DNA from: Paraphoma chrysanthemicola
Lineage: Eukaryota > Ascomycota > Dothideomycetes > Pleosporales > Phaeosphaeriaceae
Direction of reading: 5' to 3'
Assembly: GCA_020744225.1 (NCBI GenBank)
Contig: JAGMWG010000020.1
Location: forward strand, 248,001 to 312,000
DNA: 64,000 nucleotides
The notes below the pieces were generated by a model that was given only the letters and a program-made list of their open reading frames with translations, did no database searches and had not been told where the DNA came from. This document shows positions 26,000 to 37,500 of the stretch, one piece after another. The position numbers and the translations under genes are program-made. Each line of letters starts with the position of its first letter. Positions within the stretch are counted from its first letter, which is position 1.

Positions 26000-28000
26000 A
26001 TGCGATGGAGTCTGCGACGAGCAGCTCGAAGACAGCGTCCGCTGGATGAGGGTGAGATTCGGCTCCTGCAGTTGCGGCCAGGAAATGCACTGAGCACCAT
26101 TACATGCGACTTTCTGTACGTCGACTTGCGATTCGCAAAGGACTATGCAGCGCTTTCGTACACGTGGGGAACAGCAGCGCCTTCTGTTCCTATCCTGATG
26201 CATGGCAAAGTCACACTCGTGTCCGAAAACCTGTATCTTGCGCTGCTGCATCTGCGGAAACGGCAAGTGACGCTGATCTGGGTTGACGCACCATGTATCA
26301 GCCAGGAAGATCTTGCGGAGCGCGCAAGACAGGTCTCGCATATGGACCAGGTGTACAAAAGAGCAAGTCTGGTGAGGGTGTGGTTGAGAGATGGCGATGC
26401 GTTCAGCGACCTTGCGTTTGGCGAATTACACCATCTAGCGCAACGGCGCGACTGGGATGGAGCGGTGCCGCAACGAGTCCTCGAGGAAGAGCTGGCGCAG
26501 GATCCGCAGGGGTGGGGAGCGATCAGCGAGTTACTGTATCGTCCCTGGTTTCGCCGCATGTGGATTATTCAAGAGGTACTGTGCGCGCGACGTGGGATAA
26601 TAATCTGTGGACAAGACACCATCGACATGGATCTCTTCTTCCAAGTCATATATTCCCTCTTCAAAGCAAACATGCTGAAAGCAGTTCTGTCTCTACATCC
26701 CGACCGATACGAGCTTTCAGGAGGACCGTTGGCCGCCGTATCCGATCAATTAGGGTTTTTTGTAATGGCGAAATTCGACACTATAGACATTTTCGCGCAG
26801 AAGGAATTCAAAAAGACGCTGCTGAAGTTCATGGCGGAGACGCGACGCGCCGAGGCTACAAATCCGCTGGATAAAATATACGGCGTTTTCAGTCTTGCGA
26901 GTGATACTCGCTCGCTGGGCTACTGGCACTCTAGCGAGGGAGAAAGACTATGGCTCCCTTTCAAGATTGATTATACTTTGGCGAAAAGAGATCTTTTCAT
27001 CAAGATCACCAAGGCGATACTGTGCACCTCGGGGTCCTTGGACATCTTGCGGTTTTCCAAATACGAGCCGCTCAGCGACAGAAATCTTCCGTCCTGGGTG
27101 GCTGACTGGGCTACTCCCACATCTTCTACCGCTCCCCATTATCTCCCCGTGGTATCCATCGACGAAACAGAGAACCGCTCTTAGAGAACCATATCCGAAA
27201 CTTGCAAGGATCCAAAAGAGCGATCGATAAAGACAGCTATATCCCACCAAATCACCCACCATTGCCGGCCACATGTCGAGTTCGGACATCAAAACACGCT
27301 CACAATCAAGGGGATATACCTAGACACCATCGCCTCATTGTCCTTGCATACTCTCCCTCAAGACGCTGCCCTGTCGTACTGTGATCCAGATGGTGCGGAC
27401 GTTACAGGGACGATAACGAAATGGCACCGCCATCTCGAGGCACTCAAGCTCTGGAGCGAAGAGTGTGTCCAGCACGCACAAACATGCCACCCATATCCAA
27501 CCGGCGAAAGCATCGCAAGCGCATTATGGAGCACCCTGAACGGCCATGCGTCACTGGCCGAGGACCAAGTCCCTGGCGGCTGCGTCGCGCTTCCTCGCGC
27601 GATCGAGAATGATCAACTCGCTGCCGGAGCTGTAGAGAAACAGTTACAGTCTGAGCACGCCGATGCTCTGTCCGACGTTCTCTCGTCGGCAGCGCTATCC
27701 AAGGTTCTAGAGTGTCTGTCGCGGCTGCCGAAAATGAGCGCGACGTGTAGTGGGCAAAAGTTTGCGACGACGCGGGGACGGTACATGGGATTGATGCCTG
27801 ACGGGGCGATGGTGGGCGGTTGGATTTGTGTGGTGTATGGCTGCGAAACACCGGTCGTGCTGCGCGCGTGTGAGAACGGGTGCTTTGTGCTTATTGGGCA
27901 TGGCGAGTTGCGCGGGTTTGATTTCGATGATGTGGTCGTGGAGGCGACGACGAGGCGGAAGAGAGTTGCAAAGGAGTTACGAAAGAAGAAAGGCTTTTAG
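26000..28000 (+). CDS. HET-domain protein, interrupted by an in-frame TAG at 27182-27184
   Basis: This is a heterokaryon-incompatibility (HET) domain protein, a TIR-like cell-death effector domain in fungi. Residues 1-394 carry YAALSYTWG (HET block 1), IWVDAPCISQEDLAERARQV (block 2), MDQVYKRASLVRVWL and WFRRMWIIQEV. The frame ends at TAG (27182-27184), but the same frame stays open from there to 28000. It reads a typical HET C-terminus, including LTIKGIYLDTIASLS near 27304-27347, so the whole is one 667-codon unit. Either the TAG is a nonsense mutation (CAG to TAG would fit RIP), or a 69-bp intron 27152-27220 removes it; that intron has a GT and an AG but no polypyrimidine tract. The gene is head-to-head with the NACHT gene. 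The start at 26000 is the best ATG before the domain. Confidence 0.78.
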
Positions 28001-28704
28001 AACGTGGGATGAGGCTGGATGGGCGTACTTTACGTTGCTTAAGGAGACGAGGGAAATTATTTTGATGTAAGCTCGACTAGTATCTGTGCTTAGGCCAGAG
28101 AGACTCATCTTCTCCTTACGTTCACTGCTCAATCGACTCCTCCAATTCAACAAGAAAGGATTTGAAACCCTTAAAAGCATTAAGCTCTTGCGATGTCTAC
28201 GAAGGAACGACTATTGATTTGATAAAGCTAGTTCATACAGGCTTACCTAGCCTACTCTATCCATACTTCAGTGTGGCTATAGCTTACTCACGCTGCAGAG
28301 CATTTCCAATATTCCCGATTTACATTTGTAGCCTTTTCCTCCTCTTGACCTTCTGCGGTGCTGTGGCTCGACGATAAAGATTCAACGAAGGAGTCGGTGT
28401 GTGCTGAAACTGATGTTTTTGCTGAAACAGGTGAGTGTGAAGGACTGCAGTAGTGGATAATTAACTTTTTCTATGTGGATGTGTTGTGATTCAATGCACG
28501 ATTGACGGATCTTTTCAAATTTTTAGATTGAAATGGGTTCCTGTCGAATGGTTCCATCCTCCGCTGGAGGCCGCGCTAAGTCGTCCCTTTCCGCAGGCCA
28601 AATTTACCCTCCAATTCCATGTGCACGCACAGCCTTGTCTTTACGCTGCCCAGCATCATCTACACAAGATGATCAAGCTAGACATACGTAAGTTCTCCGT
28701 CCTC
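28001..28704. other. Intergenic region after the HET gene
   Basis: Small open frames at 28162-28377 and 28486-29022 (plus) show no domain and the second is antisense to the frame at 28705-29271. Nothing supported. Confidence 0.5.
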
Positions 28705-29271
28705 TCACTCCTCAGTCCACTCCTCCAGGCTTTGCAAAGCGACTGGCTGATAATTCGGCCTCCCAAGTTTCAACCACTCTTGCAGCCTATTGTGCCACAG
28801 CTGAGATACAGCAGGCCTTGGGTCCATCATGACGCTGTAAGGGCGTGCGTGAAAGCGGTTGATGAGAGTTTCTTCAATACTGTGGATCCACACAGTTATC
28901 AGATAAAGAGTTTGGCGATCGTTCGTACTAAACCCAATTCGAAGGTCACAGGCTTGGCCCGGTTTCGAAGGGCCGCGAAGAATGGCTGCAGCGCACTTGT
29001 CAACGAACACGCGGAAATCTGAGTGCGCCTGAAGCAAAGTGCTGTCGGGATATTCGCCATCGGGATGGCAGCAGTCGGGCCATGGGCATTGGCTAGCGGA
29101 TGGTGAACTTGAGCCGGACTGAAGATGCATCAGCTTGCTCCCGAGGTACACGAACATTTCCCATCCTAGGTCGGTCATAGCAGAAGCTCCGCATTTGACA
29201 AGTATGCGTATCGCTTCCATGTGCAGCTTTTCAAGCGTTGACGCAAAAATGGGCATAGCCTCATTGTGCAT
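28705..29271 (-). CDS. Hypothetical protein with ankyrin-like N-terminus, possibly a gene fragment
   Basis: This is a 188-aa frame starting at a true ATG. The first 35 residues (IFASTLEKLHMEAIRILVKC, then GASAMTD) resemble one ankyrin repeat, and the remainder is protein-like but not recognised. The frame stays open upstream to about 29307 (SNLCPLGVPPYAVMHNE), without an ATG but after a possible acceptor AG near 29308. The real gene may therefore start in an upstream exon I could not define, or this may be the 3' remnant of a larger ankyrin gene. Its place between a HET gene and the RIP edge fits a decayed NLR or ankyrin gene, but that is inference. Confidence 0.4.
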   Translation of the reverse strand: MHNEAMPIFASTLEKLHMEAIRILVKCGASAMTDLGWEMFVYLGSKLMHLQSGSSSPSASQCPWPDCCHPDGEYPDSTLLQAHSDFRVFVDKCAAAILRGPSKPGQACDLRIGFSTNDRQTLYLITVWIHSIEETLINRFHARPYSVMMDPRPAVSQLWHNRLQEWLKLGRPNYQPVALQSLEEWTEE

Positions 29272-29880
29272 GACGGCATACGGCGGTACACCAAGTGGAC
29301 ATAGGTTGCTGGCGTCTATACGACGGGTGACTATGTCTCAGGTTGCAGCGAAGAAGATGCATAATGGACAACACTCGTTGCAAGCCACCCATTCGATCTG
29401 GGTAACAACTCGGATAAACTCAGATCCGACTATCGCTCATGGAGTAGCAACATACTCAGGTCCAGCTCGCTCCGAAAATGGACGCCACCATATTTGTTTT
29501 TTTGCACTGGGTGCGTTGAAAGTACTATCGGAATGATGGGCGGAGAGGAATTTTGAGACCAACAAGTGTGAGATAATTCTATCGAACATGATGCGAGGCC
29601 TCTGACGTTGAACAATCAATATGCGTAGCTATATGCAATACTTGTACTAAAGTCGTTGCCGTGCTGTACCAAAAATGTGCATGTCGAAATGTATGCAAGT
29701 TGGATTTCATCGAAAGTCGTAGCGTGGTATAAGTAGTCGTCATCGAGCTTGATGTCGAGATGTGAAAAGCGTCAAAAGGTATCCTTAATGCCCAAACGCC
29801 TTCGCATGTCCAACCGCAAATCAGCAATATGTTCGTCCAAAATCAATTCTCGATATATCGACCGTTCAGCCCCTGTGTAT
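29272..29880. other. Intergenic region, upstream of the ankyrin-like frame and 3' of the next gene
   Basis: Several short minus-strand frames lie at 29430-29827, without domains and without a convincing splice into 28705-29271. No feature is supported. Confidence 0.5.
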
Positions 29881-32800
29881 TCAAGTCGCATTTGGACCAC
29901 CATGCTCGTCGTAGACACGGCTGCCGATACTCTGCCGAATCTTCTCCCTCCTCTTCTCCTTCCTGCCTTCTCTAAATCTTTCTTTCACGCCACTAAGCCC
30001 AATATATTGCAATTCGTACTTCTTACCCAAACCCGGCAGACTCTTTCCCTGACGCCAACTTCCTCGATGTTCTGCCCTCAGACTGCCACGCGAGCCGCGC
30101 TTCGTGACACGGTTGCTTTTATCATGGAAAGTGGGGGGTTGAATCATGATCTTGGGCGACGAAGAGTGTGCAGAAGTCTTCGGAGACTTGGGGAAGTGCG
30201 GAGGCAGAGTGACGTGGTGGCGCCGCTTGTTCGTGCCGTGTCGTTCAACACCCAAGGAGTTCCCAATCAAAAACCCCCCGGAGCCCTTAAAGCCGCTCGT
30301 GAGCCGTTTGCTGAATGTATTTGACCTTTTCGGAGGTACCGGCTCCGGCTCCGGCTCGGACTCAACGTCGCTGGTGTCGCCACCAGGATGCAGTCCCTCT
30401 TCCGAGCTGTCGCTGTCCGAAAACGCATCCCAGAAGCCCTTTGGCCTCCAGAAGGGGTGAAGATTCCCATCTTCTTCATTTACACTTGGCACCTTGGCTG
30501 ACTTACGATGAGACCTATGCGAATCACTTGAGTGTCGACCGCGATTACTGCCAGCGCGATTCAAAAGGGTCGGGATCAGGTTGTCAGAATAACGACGCGC
30601 GCGTTGTACCAGACTGATGCGACGCTGAGGATGAGAATCACTGCGCTTGGGCGGACCCGGCACCAACTCTTTCTCAAGCTCTTCCATCGGCGTGGGAGGA
30701 ATGAAGGCAATCTTCGGCAGCGATGGCGGCGGCCTGGGGTTCTTCAGCGGTGAATCGACCGCAGATGTTTGCGGCAAGGCAATTTGCATCGGAGGGGTCG
30801 AAGGCTCGAAGCTCAGCATTGGCTGCCCGTGGTGCTGCGATCCGTCGTGGTGGCTCTCACTTGCGTCCACAAATGGAGGTGTCGGGGTTGATCGAACTTC
30901 TCGATAGTCATCAGGTGAGAGACCGTTTCCATTTTCCAACTGACGACCCTCAGGAGCCATGGAGTTGATGCGGGAAACCTGTTGAACGACGAGCAATGAG
31001 TGGTTGTTGTGAGGGAATATGCTGACCGCGGTGGCCTCGGAAACTTCAAGCGTGTCAGACACTTGTGAGAAGGGGGTTGTTGAAGCATAGAGATGCCGGG
31101 CACCTGCGTGCTCCTCAGTCCGAATAGTCGACCTATCGAAGCTGACGCGGCCATGTTCTTCTGAGGGTCTCCTCCAATCATGACTTGGGCGAGCCATCTC
31201 ATCTGTCGAAGTACGATCTAAGCTCGGTCGAATCACAACTTCTGGTGACGCAGATGATCGTTCCTGGCTCAGAGAGCTTCGCCCACGGGAAGATGGTGAA
31301 GCGATGTGGGGCGCAGGCGGAGACAGTTCTTGTGGCGGGGATAGTGTTGCTATGGGCACGGAAGCTGCTGGCTGCTCTAAAGCTTTGGGTGCTTTCGTCT
31401 CGGCTTCCTCGGCAGCTTCGCGTGCGGCCACCAGCTGTCGCACTCTTTCCATCAATGCTGACGGCGGCTGCTTCTCTTCCTCAGGATGACTGACACTAAG
31501 AAACTCGTCGCGCATGGCAGCGTCCGCCTGGTGGTTGTGAGGAATCTCGGGCAAAGACTTGTTTACATCGACAGGCTGCGTGGCCTCGGCGACATTTGAT
31601 CGTTGCCGTCTCTTTAGTGACCTAGGTGAATCGAATGAGGGCGCAGGCGATTGCGATTGCGGATTGTGTTCGTGTGTGGGCATTTGGAACTTGACGTGTT
31701 CTGCGCGCCGCGGACTATTAGGGGGCGACAGCTGCGAGTACTGTCTTGTCGTATTAGATAGCGCCGATTTCCGAACGTGTTCAGGTGCGGAAGCGATCCG
31801 CTTGTGGTATGTGATGGAGTTGGATCTGCTCAAGATGTCCGCAGCGGGCTGCAATACCATCCGCACGGATTCCTGGTGCCGGAGTGTGGCTGCAGAGCTA
31901 TCGATCACTCTCGAGCGGAATGAGAGCGGCGAAGACACGCTGCGCTCGCTGCCGAGGGTGTCGGACTCGGCGCTGATGCGTTTGGTCCTGTCAGCAAGAC
32001 TGACCCTCTTGTGAACGAGACGATGGAGCGGAATATCTTCGGGAATGGATGACTGTCGACTCGAGTGTCTCCGCGACCTGCGGTCTGGGGTAGGCGAGCC
32101 TTCGTCGTCCTTGTACGCCATGTTCTTCCCAGAGTGTCGCAGAGTTTGTCTCCGTCGCGGTGGCGTGACGATAATCTTGGCTTCTACTACAGTCGAGTTC
32201 ATGGACGAAGTCGAGTTACGCTTGTCTTCGCGGCCTCTGTGCTCCCCTTGCTCTTCAGTCGAAGCACGCTTGAGTTCGCGACTCCTGTCCTCCACTTTGT
32301 CATCAGTCATTGTCCGGTCTTCGCTCGGCCAGCCAATCGAGTGTGCAAAGTTCTCCATGGAAGGCGTAATGGGACTCTGTTCGCTCGCTTCGACGCGCTC
32401 TCTTAGACCAGAAGTTCGTCGTGGCCGCGGGCTCGGTGAGGGCGATGCAGTCTCAACAACAGCGACGCCGGGGTCCGACACTTTCCGTGGTGATGTACTT
32501 GGTTTTCGCTTCCTCCTTATTGTTACGTTGCGCATGAGCTCCGTGTTCCATTCCCGATCTGGCACGACGTCCTCGATTGAGGCTTCTCTTTCCTCATCGG
32601 CGCCGGCTGTGGTGTCGGCATGGTTGGGCGGATACACGCGCCGAATGCTCTCGGTAGGGGTAGTGTCGTTGTCCTCTATCTCGAATGCAAGTCCCAGACC
32701 TCGATCCTCGTCGACTGTGCTTAATCTGTCGGCAGCCGGCGTGAGTGAGCGGCTTTCGCTAGGCTCGGACGAAAAGGGGTCTTCACGTGCCGTCATGAAC

Positions 32801-33255
32801 GACTCTGCCCTTGACGATGGGTAAGCCAGCATGTGCGGTCGCTCGAGGGTCGCGCCCGTGCGAGGGGGGCTGGGGTCAGGGGTCGGCGGGCTTCGCGCGT
32901 TGACGGGCGTGCTGAGCGCCGACTTCTTCGAGGAGAGCGAGGTGACTGCCTCGTCAGCGTGTGGTCGGGTCTCCATGGTCTGCGTGGATTGGCCGTCTTG
33001 CGACAGAGTAGGCGGCGTCGGCGGCAGCAGCCCAGACTCGGCGCCCTTCAGCGCGGCTGGGGGCTCCAGCGGGGTCGGCTGCTGGGCGCTGTATATCGAG
33101 TCCGTCTCATCGTCGGTGCGCACTGGGTCGTGGATCAGGGGCGCGGCGGTGGCCGAGTAGCTGTGGAGCTCGTCGGTGCGATGGGGCAAGTGTCGCAACT
33201 GCGGCTGGTCGTTGAAATGTGCTTCGAGCAGCGCATAGGCCTGTGCTTCTGCCAT
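29881..33255 (-). CDS. Large disordered conserved-type protein of unknown function
   Basis: This single open frame of about 1124 aa runs from the ATG at 33255. It is rich in Ser, Pro, Arg, Glu and Thr, with repeated SPxPSPR, PPTP and RRxS stretches. No enzymatic domain or membrane segment is visible; the C-terminus is basic (VKERFREGRKEKRREKIRQS). Many SP and RRxS motifs suggest phosphorylation and a scaffold or signalling role, which is inference only. The frame is open 5' of the ATG to about 33365 and reads TLRADGTWLRHNAPIELER, ending just after an acceptor-like GACGCAG. A spliced upstream exon is likely, perhaps within 33376-33720, but I found no donor in the right phase. The N-terminus is therefore incomplete in this model. 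Confidence 0.75.
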   Translation of the reverse strand: MAEAQAYALLEAHFNDQPQLRHLPHRTDELHSYSATAAPLIHDPVRTDDETDSIYSAQQPTPLEPPAALKGAESGLLPPTPPTLSQDGQSTQTMETRPHADEAVTSLSSKKSALSTPVNARSPPTPDPSPPRTGATLERPHMLAYPSSRAESFMTAREDPFSSEPSESRSLTPAADRLSTVDEDRGLGLAFEIEDNDTTPTESIRRVYPPNHADTTAGADEEREASIEDVVPDREWNTELMRNVTIRRKRKPSTSPRKVSDPGVAVVETASPSPSPRPRRTSGLRERVEASEQSPITPSMENFAHSIGWPSEDRTMTDDKVEDRSRELKRASTEEQGEHRGREDKRNSTSSMNSTVVEAKIIVTPPRRRQTLRHSGKNMAYKDDEGSPTPDRRSRRHSSRQSSIPEDIPLHRLVHKRVSLADRTKRISAESDTLGSERSVSSPLSFRSRVIDSSAATLRHQESVRMVLQPAADILSRSNSITYHKRIASAPEHVRKSALSNTTRQYSQLSPPNSPRRAEHVKFQMPTHEHNPQSQSPAPSFDSPRSLKRRQRSNVAEATQPVDVNKSLPEIPHNHQADAAMRDEFLSVSHPEEEKQPPSALMERVRQLVAAREAAEEAETKAPKALEQPAASVPIATLSPPQELSPPAPHIASPSSRGRSSLSQERSSASPEVVIRPSLDRTSTDEMARPSHDWRRPSEEHGRVSFDRSTIRTEEHAGARHLYASTTPFSQVSDTLEVSEATAVSIFPHNNHSLLVVQQVSRINSMAPEGRQLENGNGLSPDDYREVRSTPTPPFVDASESHHDGSQHHGQPMLSFEPSTPPMQIALPQTSAVDSPLKNPRPPPSLPKIAFIPPTPMEELEKELVPGPPKRSDSHPQRRISLVQRARRYSDNLIPTLLNRAGSNRGRHSSDSHRSHRKSAKVPSVNEEDGNLHPFWRPKGFWDAFSDSDSSEEGLHPGGDTSDVESEPEPEPVPPKRSNTFSKRLTSGFKGSGGFLIGNSLGVERHGTNKRRHHVTLPPHFPKSPKTSAHSSSPKIMIQPPTFHDKSNRVTKRGSRGSLRAEHRGSWRQGKSLPGLGKKYELQYIGLSGVKERFREGRKEKRREKIRQSIGSRVYDEHGGPNAT

Positions 33256-34563
33256 TCTCTCATGCCGCCGTGCCAATTGCTTCGGTGCGGGTAGTGCTGC
33301 TGTGGTGCGCTCGAGCTCGATGGGCGCGTTATGACGAAGCCATGTCCCGTCAGCGCGGAGAGTCGGGTATCTGCGTCATGCGACGGTGGCAGCGCAGCCT
33401 CGCGGGATGGGTTGCGGCCTCGCTGTGGGTTCCCGGGGCGGCACAGCACGACGACGCCTGCAGTGGTGACGCACGCAGCCTGAACGTCGAGTGCCAAGAC
33501 CGCCGTTCGTGATGATGTCGATCGCCGGCACGAGGCGAGGTTCGGACAGGCAAATGTCGCGCGTGTCGTCGCAGGCGGAGAAGCTGCGCGGGTGCAAGAT
33601 GGACGTGGGTGAGATCTGGAGGAGGGGGTTGGATGGAAGGAAGGAACGAGCAACCGGTTCGCAAGCGTTGGCGCCAGGTGCAGGTGGCGTCCCCGAACCA
33701 ATATCACCCATCCTGGCTGCCATGTCTGGCACGAGCCGAGCCCGGGCCTTGCCCCGCCGCTTGAAGGCCGCCAACCACGGCCATCTCTGATGCTGATACG
33801 CTTTCTTTGACGACTCCAATCATCATCGCAGCAAACCGCAAAGCCCGCAGCTGTGACTGCGATTCGTCGTCCCGCCCCAACACTTGTGCTTTTCCCATGC
33901 GCCCATGCGCGCTACAACGTGCGTCCCGTCCCCGCACACGAAAACGACCTTCGCGGTCGTGAAATTGTGATTAGCCCACATCACTAGTCGGTCACTTGAC
34001 CTGCACTTGTACCTATGTACCTCGAGTGCCCCGCGTGATACTGCTCAGCGTGCTTCTCTGCCATCACATTGCTAGCCACAGTGCCAGCCGCTGGATAGTG
34101 TTGGGTCCTTCGTTGCTCGATGCGTCAGTTTTGCGACTGGTGCAGCTGCCGTGCGACTGAACAGCTCACAGGTCGTCGTTCATGTCATTCCGTGCTCACC
34201 ATCTTTCCTGGGTTGGTCTCATCACGGAACATGTAGTGGTGGCCAAGTTGAAGCCGTTGTTCATATCTAGGTTTCTTACACATCCCCACAAACATCGAAC
34301 ATATCAGTGCTGGTCTTCATAGCACAGTCCCCGTGCCCGTCGCAAGCCATGCATACCTGCAATGCTTCCAACAAATCAAACCAGCATCTACAGAATACTC
34401 CACAAGCTCCTGACCAATGCCCCGTAGTGTGATGTCGTAAATGTGCCTGTACTACCACCACCAACGCCTTGTATGTGGAAGCCCGGGCGCCGCCGGGATA
34501 TGACATGACAATCAGAGTAACAATGAGACCAACTCCGTCGTTGCAAGCCTTCCTGATGGGGAC
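33256..34563. other. Intergenic region with probable 5' exon(s) of the 29881-33255 gene
   Basis: 33256-33365 is probably coding (see that gene). A minus-strand frame at 33376-33819 contains a protein-like stretch (SFSACDDTRDICLSEPRLV) and is the best candidate for an upstream exon, but its phase does not fit the visible acceptor. 33820-34563 holds nothing I can support. Confidence 0.45.
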
Positions 34564-37500
34564 CTAGATTTTTCGTCTGACCGTGAATTTACGCTCCATG
34601 GTTGCCGCTGGCAGTGCCGAAGCAAAAACATCGCGTGCTTGATCTGTGTTAGCCACTGCTCCACCAGAACGACTGGCGGTACTTACTCTCTTTCGAATCA
34701 AACTGAATCAGTATGTCGTCGTGCTCGCCAGGATACTCAATCTCATCCAAGCACACAAATTTCCTTTTGATGCCGGCCCAGCCAGTCAATCTACCCTCTT
34801 CCTTCTGCATCTTGCCCTCGCCACGGCGCTCTTCTACGGGAAGGGCAAACTTGGCATCGACCAGCTTCAAGCCAAATTTGCCGCCCTTGTCCGATTTCTC
34901 AAACGTGTCCATCGTGGACAACTTAAAATTCATCGCGTCGGCATGCGAGAACTCCTCAAAGAATGCCAGGAGCTGAACAATGTTGTCCTGGACCACGATC
35001 TGAATGCGAATCGATGTGGCAGTCCACTGTTTGTAAATCGGCACAACCATGCGGCGGCGTGATATGGAAAACGTCGAGGCGATGCTGCTATGTGTTAGTC
35101 ATCTTCAAAACTAATTGAACAAGGCAACGTACCCATCAAATTTAACATCAAACCCAGTGACGGCAAATTGAAAAGCGTGTAAGTCTTTGAAAGAATTGAA
35201 TGTCAACTTGCGTATCGTTGACGCCGTAGTCAGTGTATGTAGAAGCTCGGAAAGGTCGTCTGGGACACCTTGATCTGTACGACTACTGTCAATTGCGACC
35301 GCCAGATCCTGCTGCGCATTTCGGAGGAGGGTTAGTTCAGGAGCACCGTCGACCGGAAGACGGACGAGCAGTTCTCCGGGCCCTAGAAGTTATCAGCACC
35401 CCAGTCCAAGAAAATGACGGACAATTACGTACCCAGATTCATGCGATCGGCAACGATACCAGCGCTATGCCGGCACACAATTCGGAGACTCTCACTCATG
35501 ACGGTTGGCGCAGACTCTAGACCTGCAGCTTCTGGATCTTGATTCACTACCTTTGCCTCTTGCCACTGGAGCTTCTCCAGCACACGACTGCCTTTCTGGC
35601 TGAAGCCTTCGGCCTGGTCCGCACTTTCAATGTGGAATGACTTCAGCGGCACCTGAGCGAATGCCGTTTCACCTTTGGCTATGTTCATCGAAGTCAAAGT
35701 GCCAAAGAGCTGGTTGCGGTCCTTGCCCTCTTGGAACACGAGGTGGACGGTGCAGACGCGGGGTTTCTTGTCAGGCGATTCCTCGCGGAAGTGTAGCCTC
35801 ATCCCCGGAGCCTGGTCTTGCTCGGTGACGTATTCGAAGTTCATTGGTGCTTGTTTTGTTCCCAGCTCGTGGTTGATCAAGCTGACCTGCTTGTTCTGCT
35901 GAGACGTTGCCAGTGCCAGTCTGTAGCCGCGATGCAGCTTTCGTTTGCCTGTACCTTCGCTACTCAGCTCAATCTTCTCAAATACAACGAGTTTGCAGCC
36001 TGGTACACTATCCTGTGGGAAGGCACCCGGGTTCGCTGGGTCCTTGTAGCTGGCTTCACGTAGTTGTAGATTGCACGCAATGCGCTCGTCTCTTCGTTCA
36101 CGCAGGTCCATCTGAACCCGGTTGGTGTGATCCACAATGGAGAAAAGAGTCCGCCAGTCGCTCTCGTTCAGCTCCAGTGTCAGTGTGAAACCGTGTCGTA
36201 GGTGAACAGCAATCTGGCTCGACTGTTTCTTCCAATTCACCTCGTCCCAGCTTGGCCCTCCGTCATTACCGGGGCCTAGGATGATGTTGATTAGGTCGCT
36301 CTGGCTACATATTGCGAGCTTGACTTGAAATCGGTCTTTGGGACGCATGATGGATACAACGGTGGTCATTGGAGCGCGGTCTGTATTCGGATCGTCGGTG
36401 GACATGGAAGCCTTCACGAACATCCTGAAGTAGCAGAAATCACCCTTTGTGTCTGCTAGGGGGATGTACTGCGACAGCTCCAAGGAAGGCTGTGCTGCCC
36501 CGTTCCTGGCTCCGGAACCTGATCTGGGAACTCCAGCCTGTAGAACACTTGCTGCATCTGGTGCGAATTGAGGATACTCTGCCCAAATGGACTGGTCTTG
36601 GCCTTGAATGAGTGCTTGCGTCGGGGGCATGCTTTGATGCTTCTTCATCGATCCCACTAGCAACTTAAGATAGTGGAAGATGGCAGCCTGTATTTCAAAA
36701 GCCTCTGCGCTCGGCCCGTCTCCTGCTTGTCTGGCAAGATCAGCTTGTGCGTCGAGTGTACGGCCGCCGTACTGTTGTAGTCCTGAGTGGGCCGGTAGCA
36801 CCTCAGTCAGAATCCACAGCACCTTAGCAAGGTCTACATGCGCCTGTGTGAGTCGTTCTGGTTGAGCCTCAGCGCTCTTTGGACGACTTCTGATCATGGC
36901 CTCCATCCCAGTGCGACCCCTCAGAAACCACCAGGTCGCCGCTCGAAGCCATTGCAAGGGGGTTCGGTCGTAGAGTTGACCTCCAAGTTGCGCAGTGAGT
37001 GCAAAGATTCCTCGCATGTGTGTGACCCGCTCAGAAAAGTCGCTGTACGCCGCTTCGCCAAGTGTCCGCGTGTCTGATCGGCCCAGCGGCGCTGCCGCCC
37101 TTATAGGCAGCTGAGTAGGTGGAGAAGCGGCCTGCGCCTGGGCCAGATGGCCGTTCGAAGGTGGATTTAGTTGTGACATAGCCGTGGAGTATGGAACATA
37201 TGGCGCGCCTTGCTCTGTTTGTGACGGGGTTCGCAGGATCGAGGTATTGTTGTTGCTAGGAAACTGCTGCTTCTCCGTAGTGGCGGACGTTTGTTGAACA
37301 GACGCTATAGTGGAGGCTGAGAATGGCTCTGATCGCATCGCTGGCGAGGTGCGCGCGTACGACGCGGCCGAGGGCACAGTGTACTGCGAAGAACTTGAGG
37401 AGGCTGGTCGAGCGTCCGTCTCCAGCGGAAAAGTCCCAGGAGGCATTGCTCTTCGTGCTGGTGATGGTCCCCGTGCCCTAGATCTGTGTGGGTCTTCGGC

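Noticed and set aside
28486..29022. 178-aa plus-strand frame
   Set aside because: Antisense to the more protein-like minus frame at 28705-29271; no domain.
31559..32824. Long plus-strand frames (31559-32014 and 32045-32824)
   Set aside because: Shadows of the disordered minus-strand gene; composition mirrors its Ser/Arg codons.
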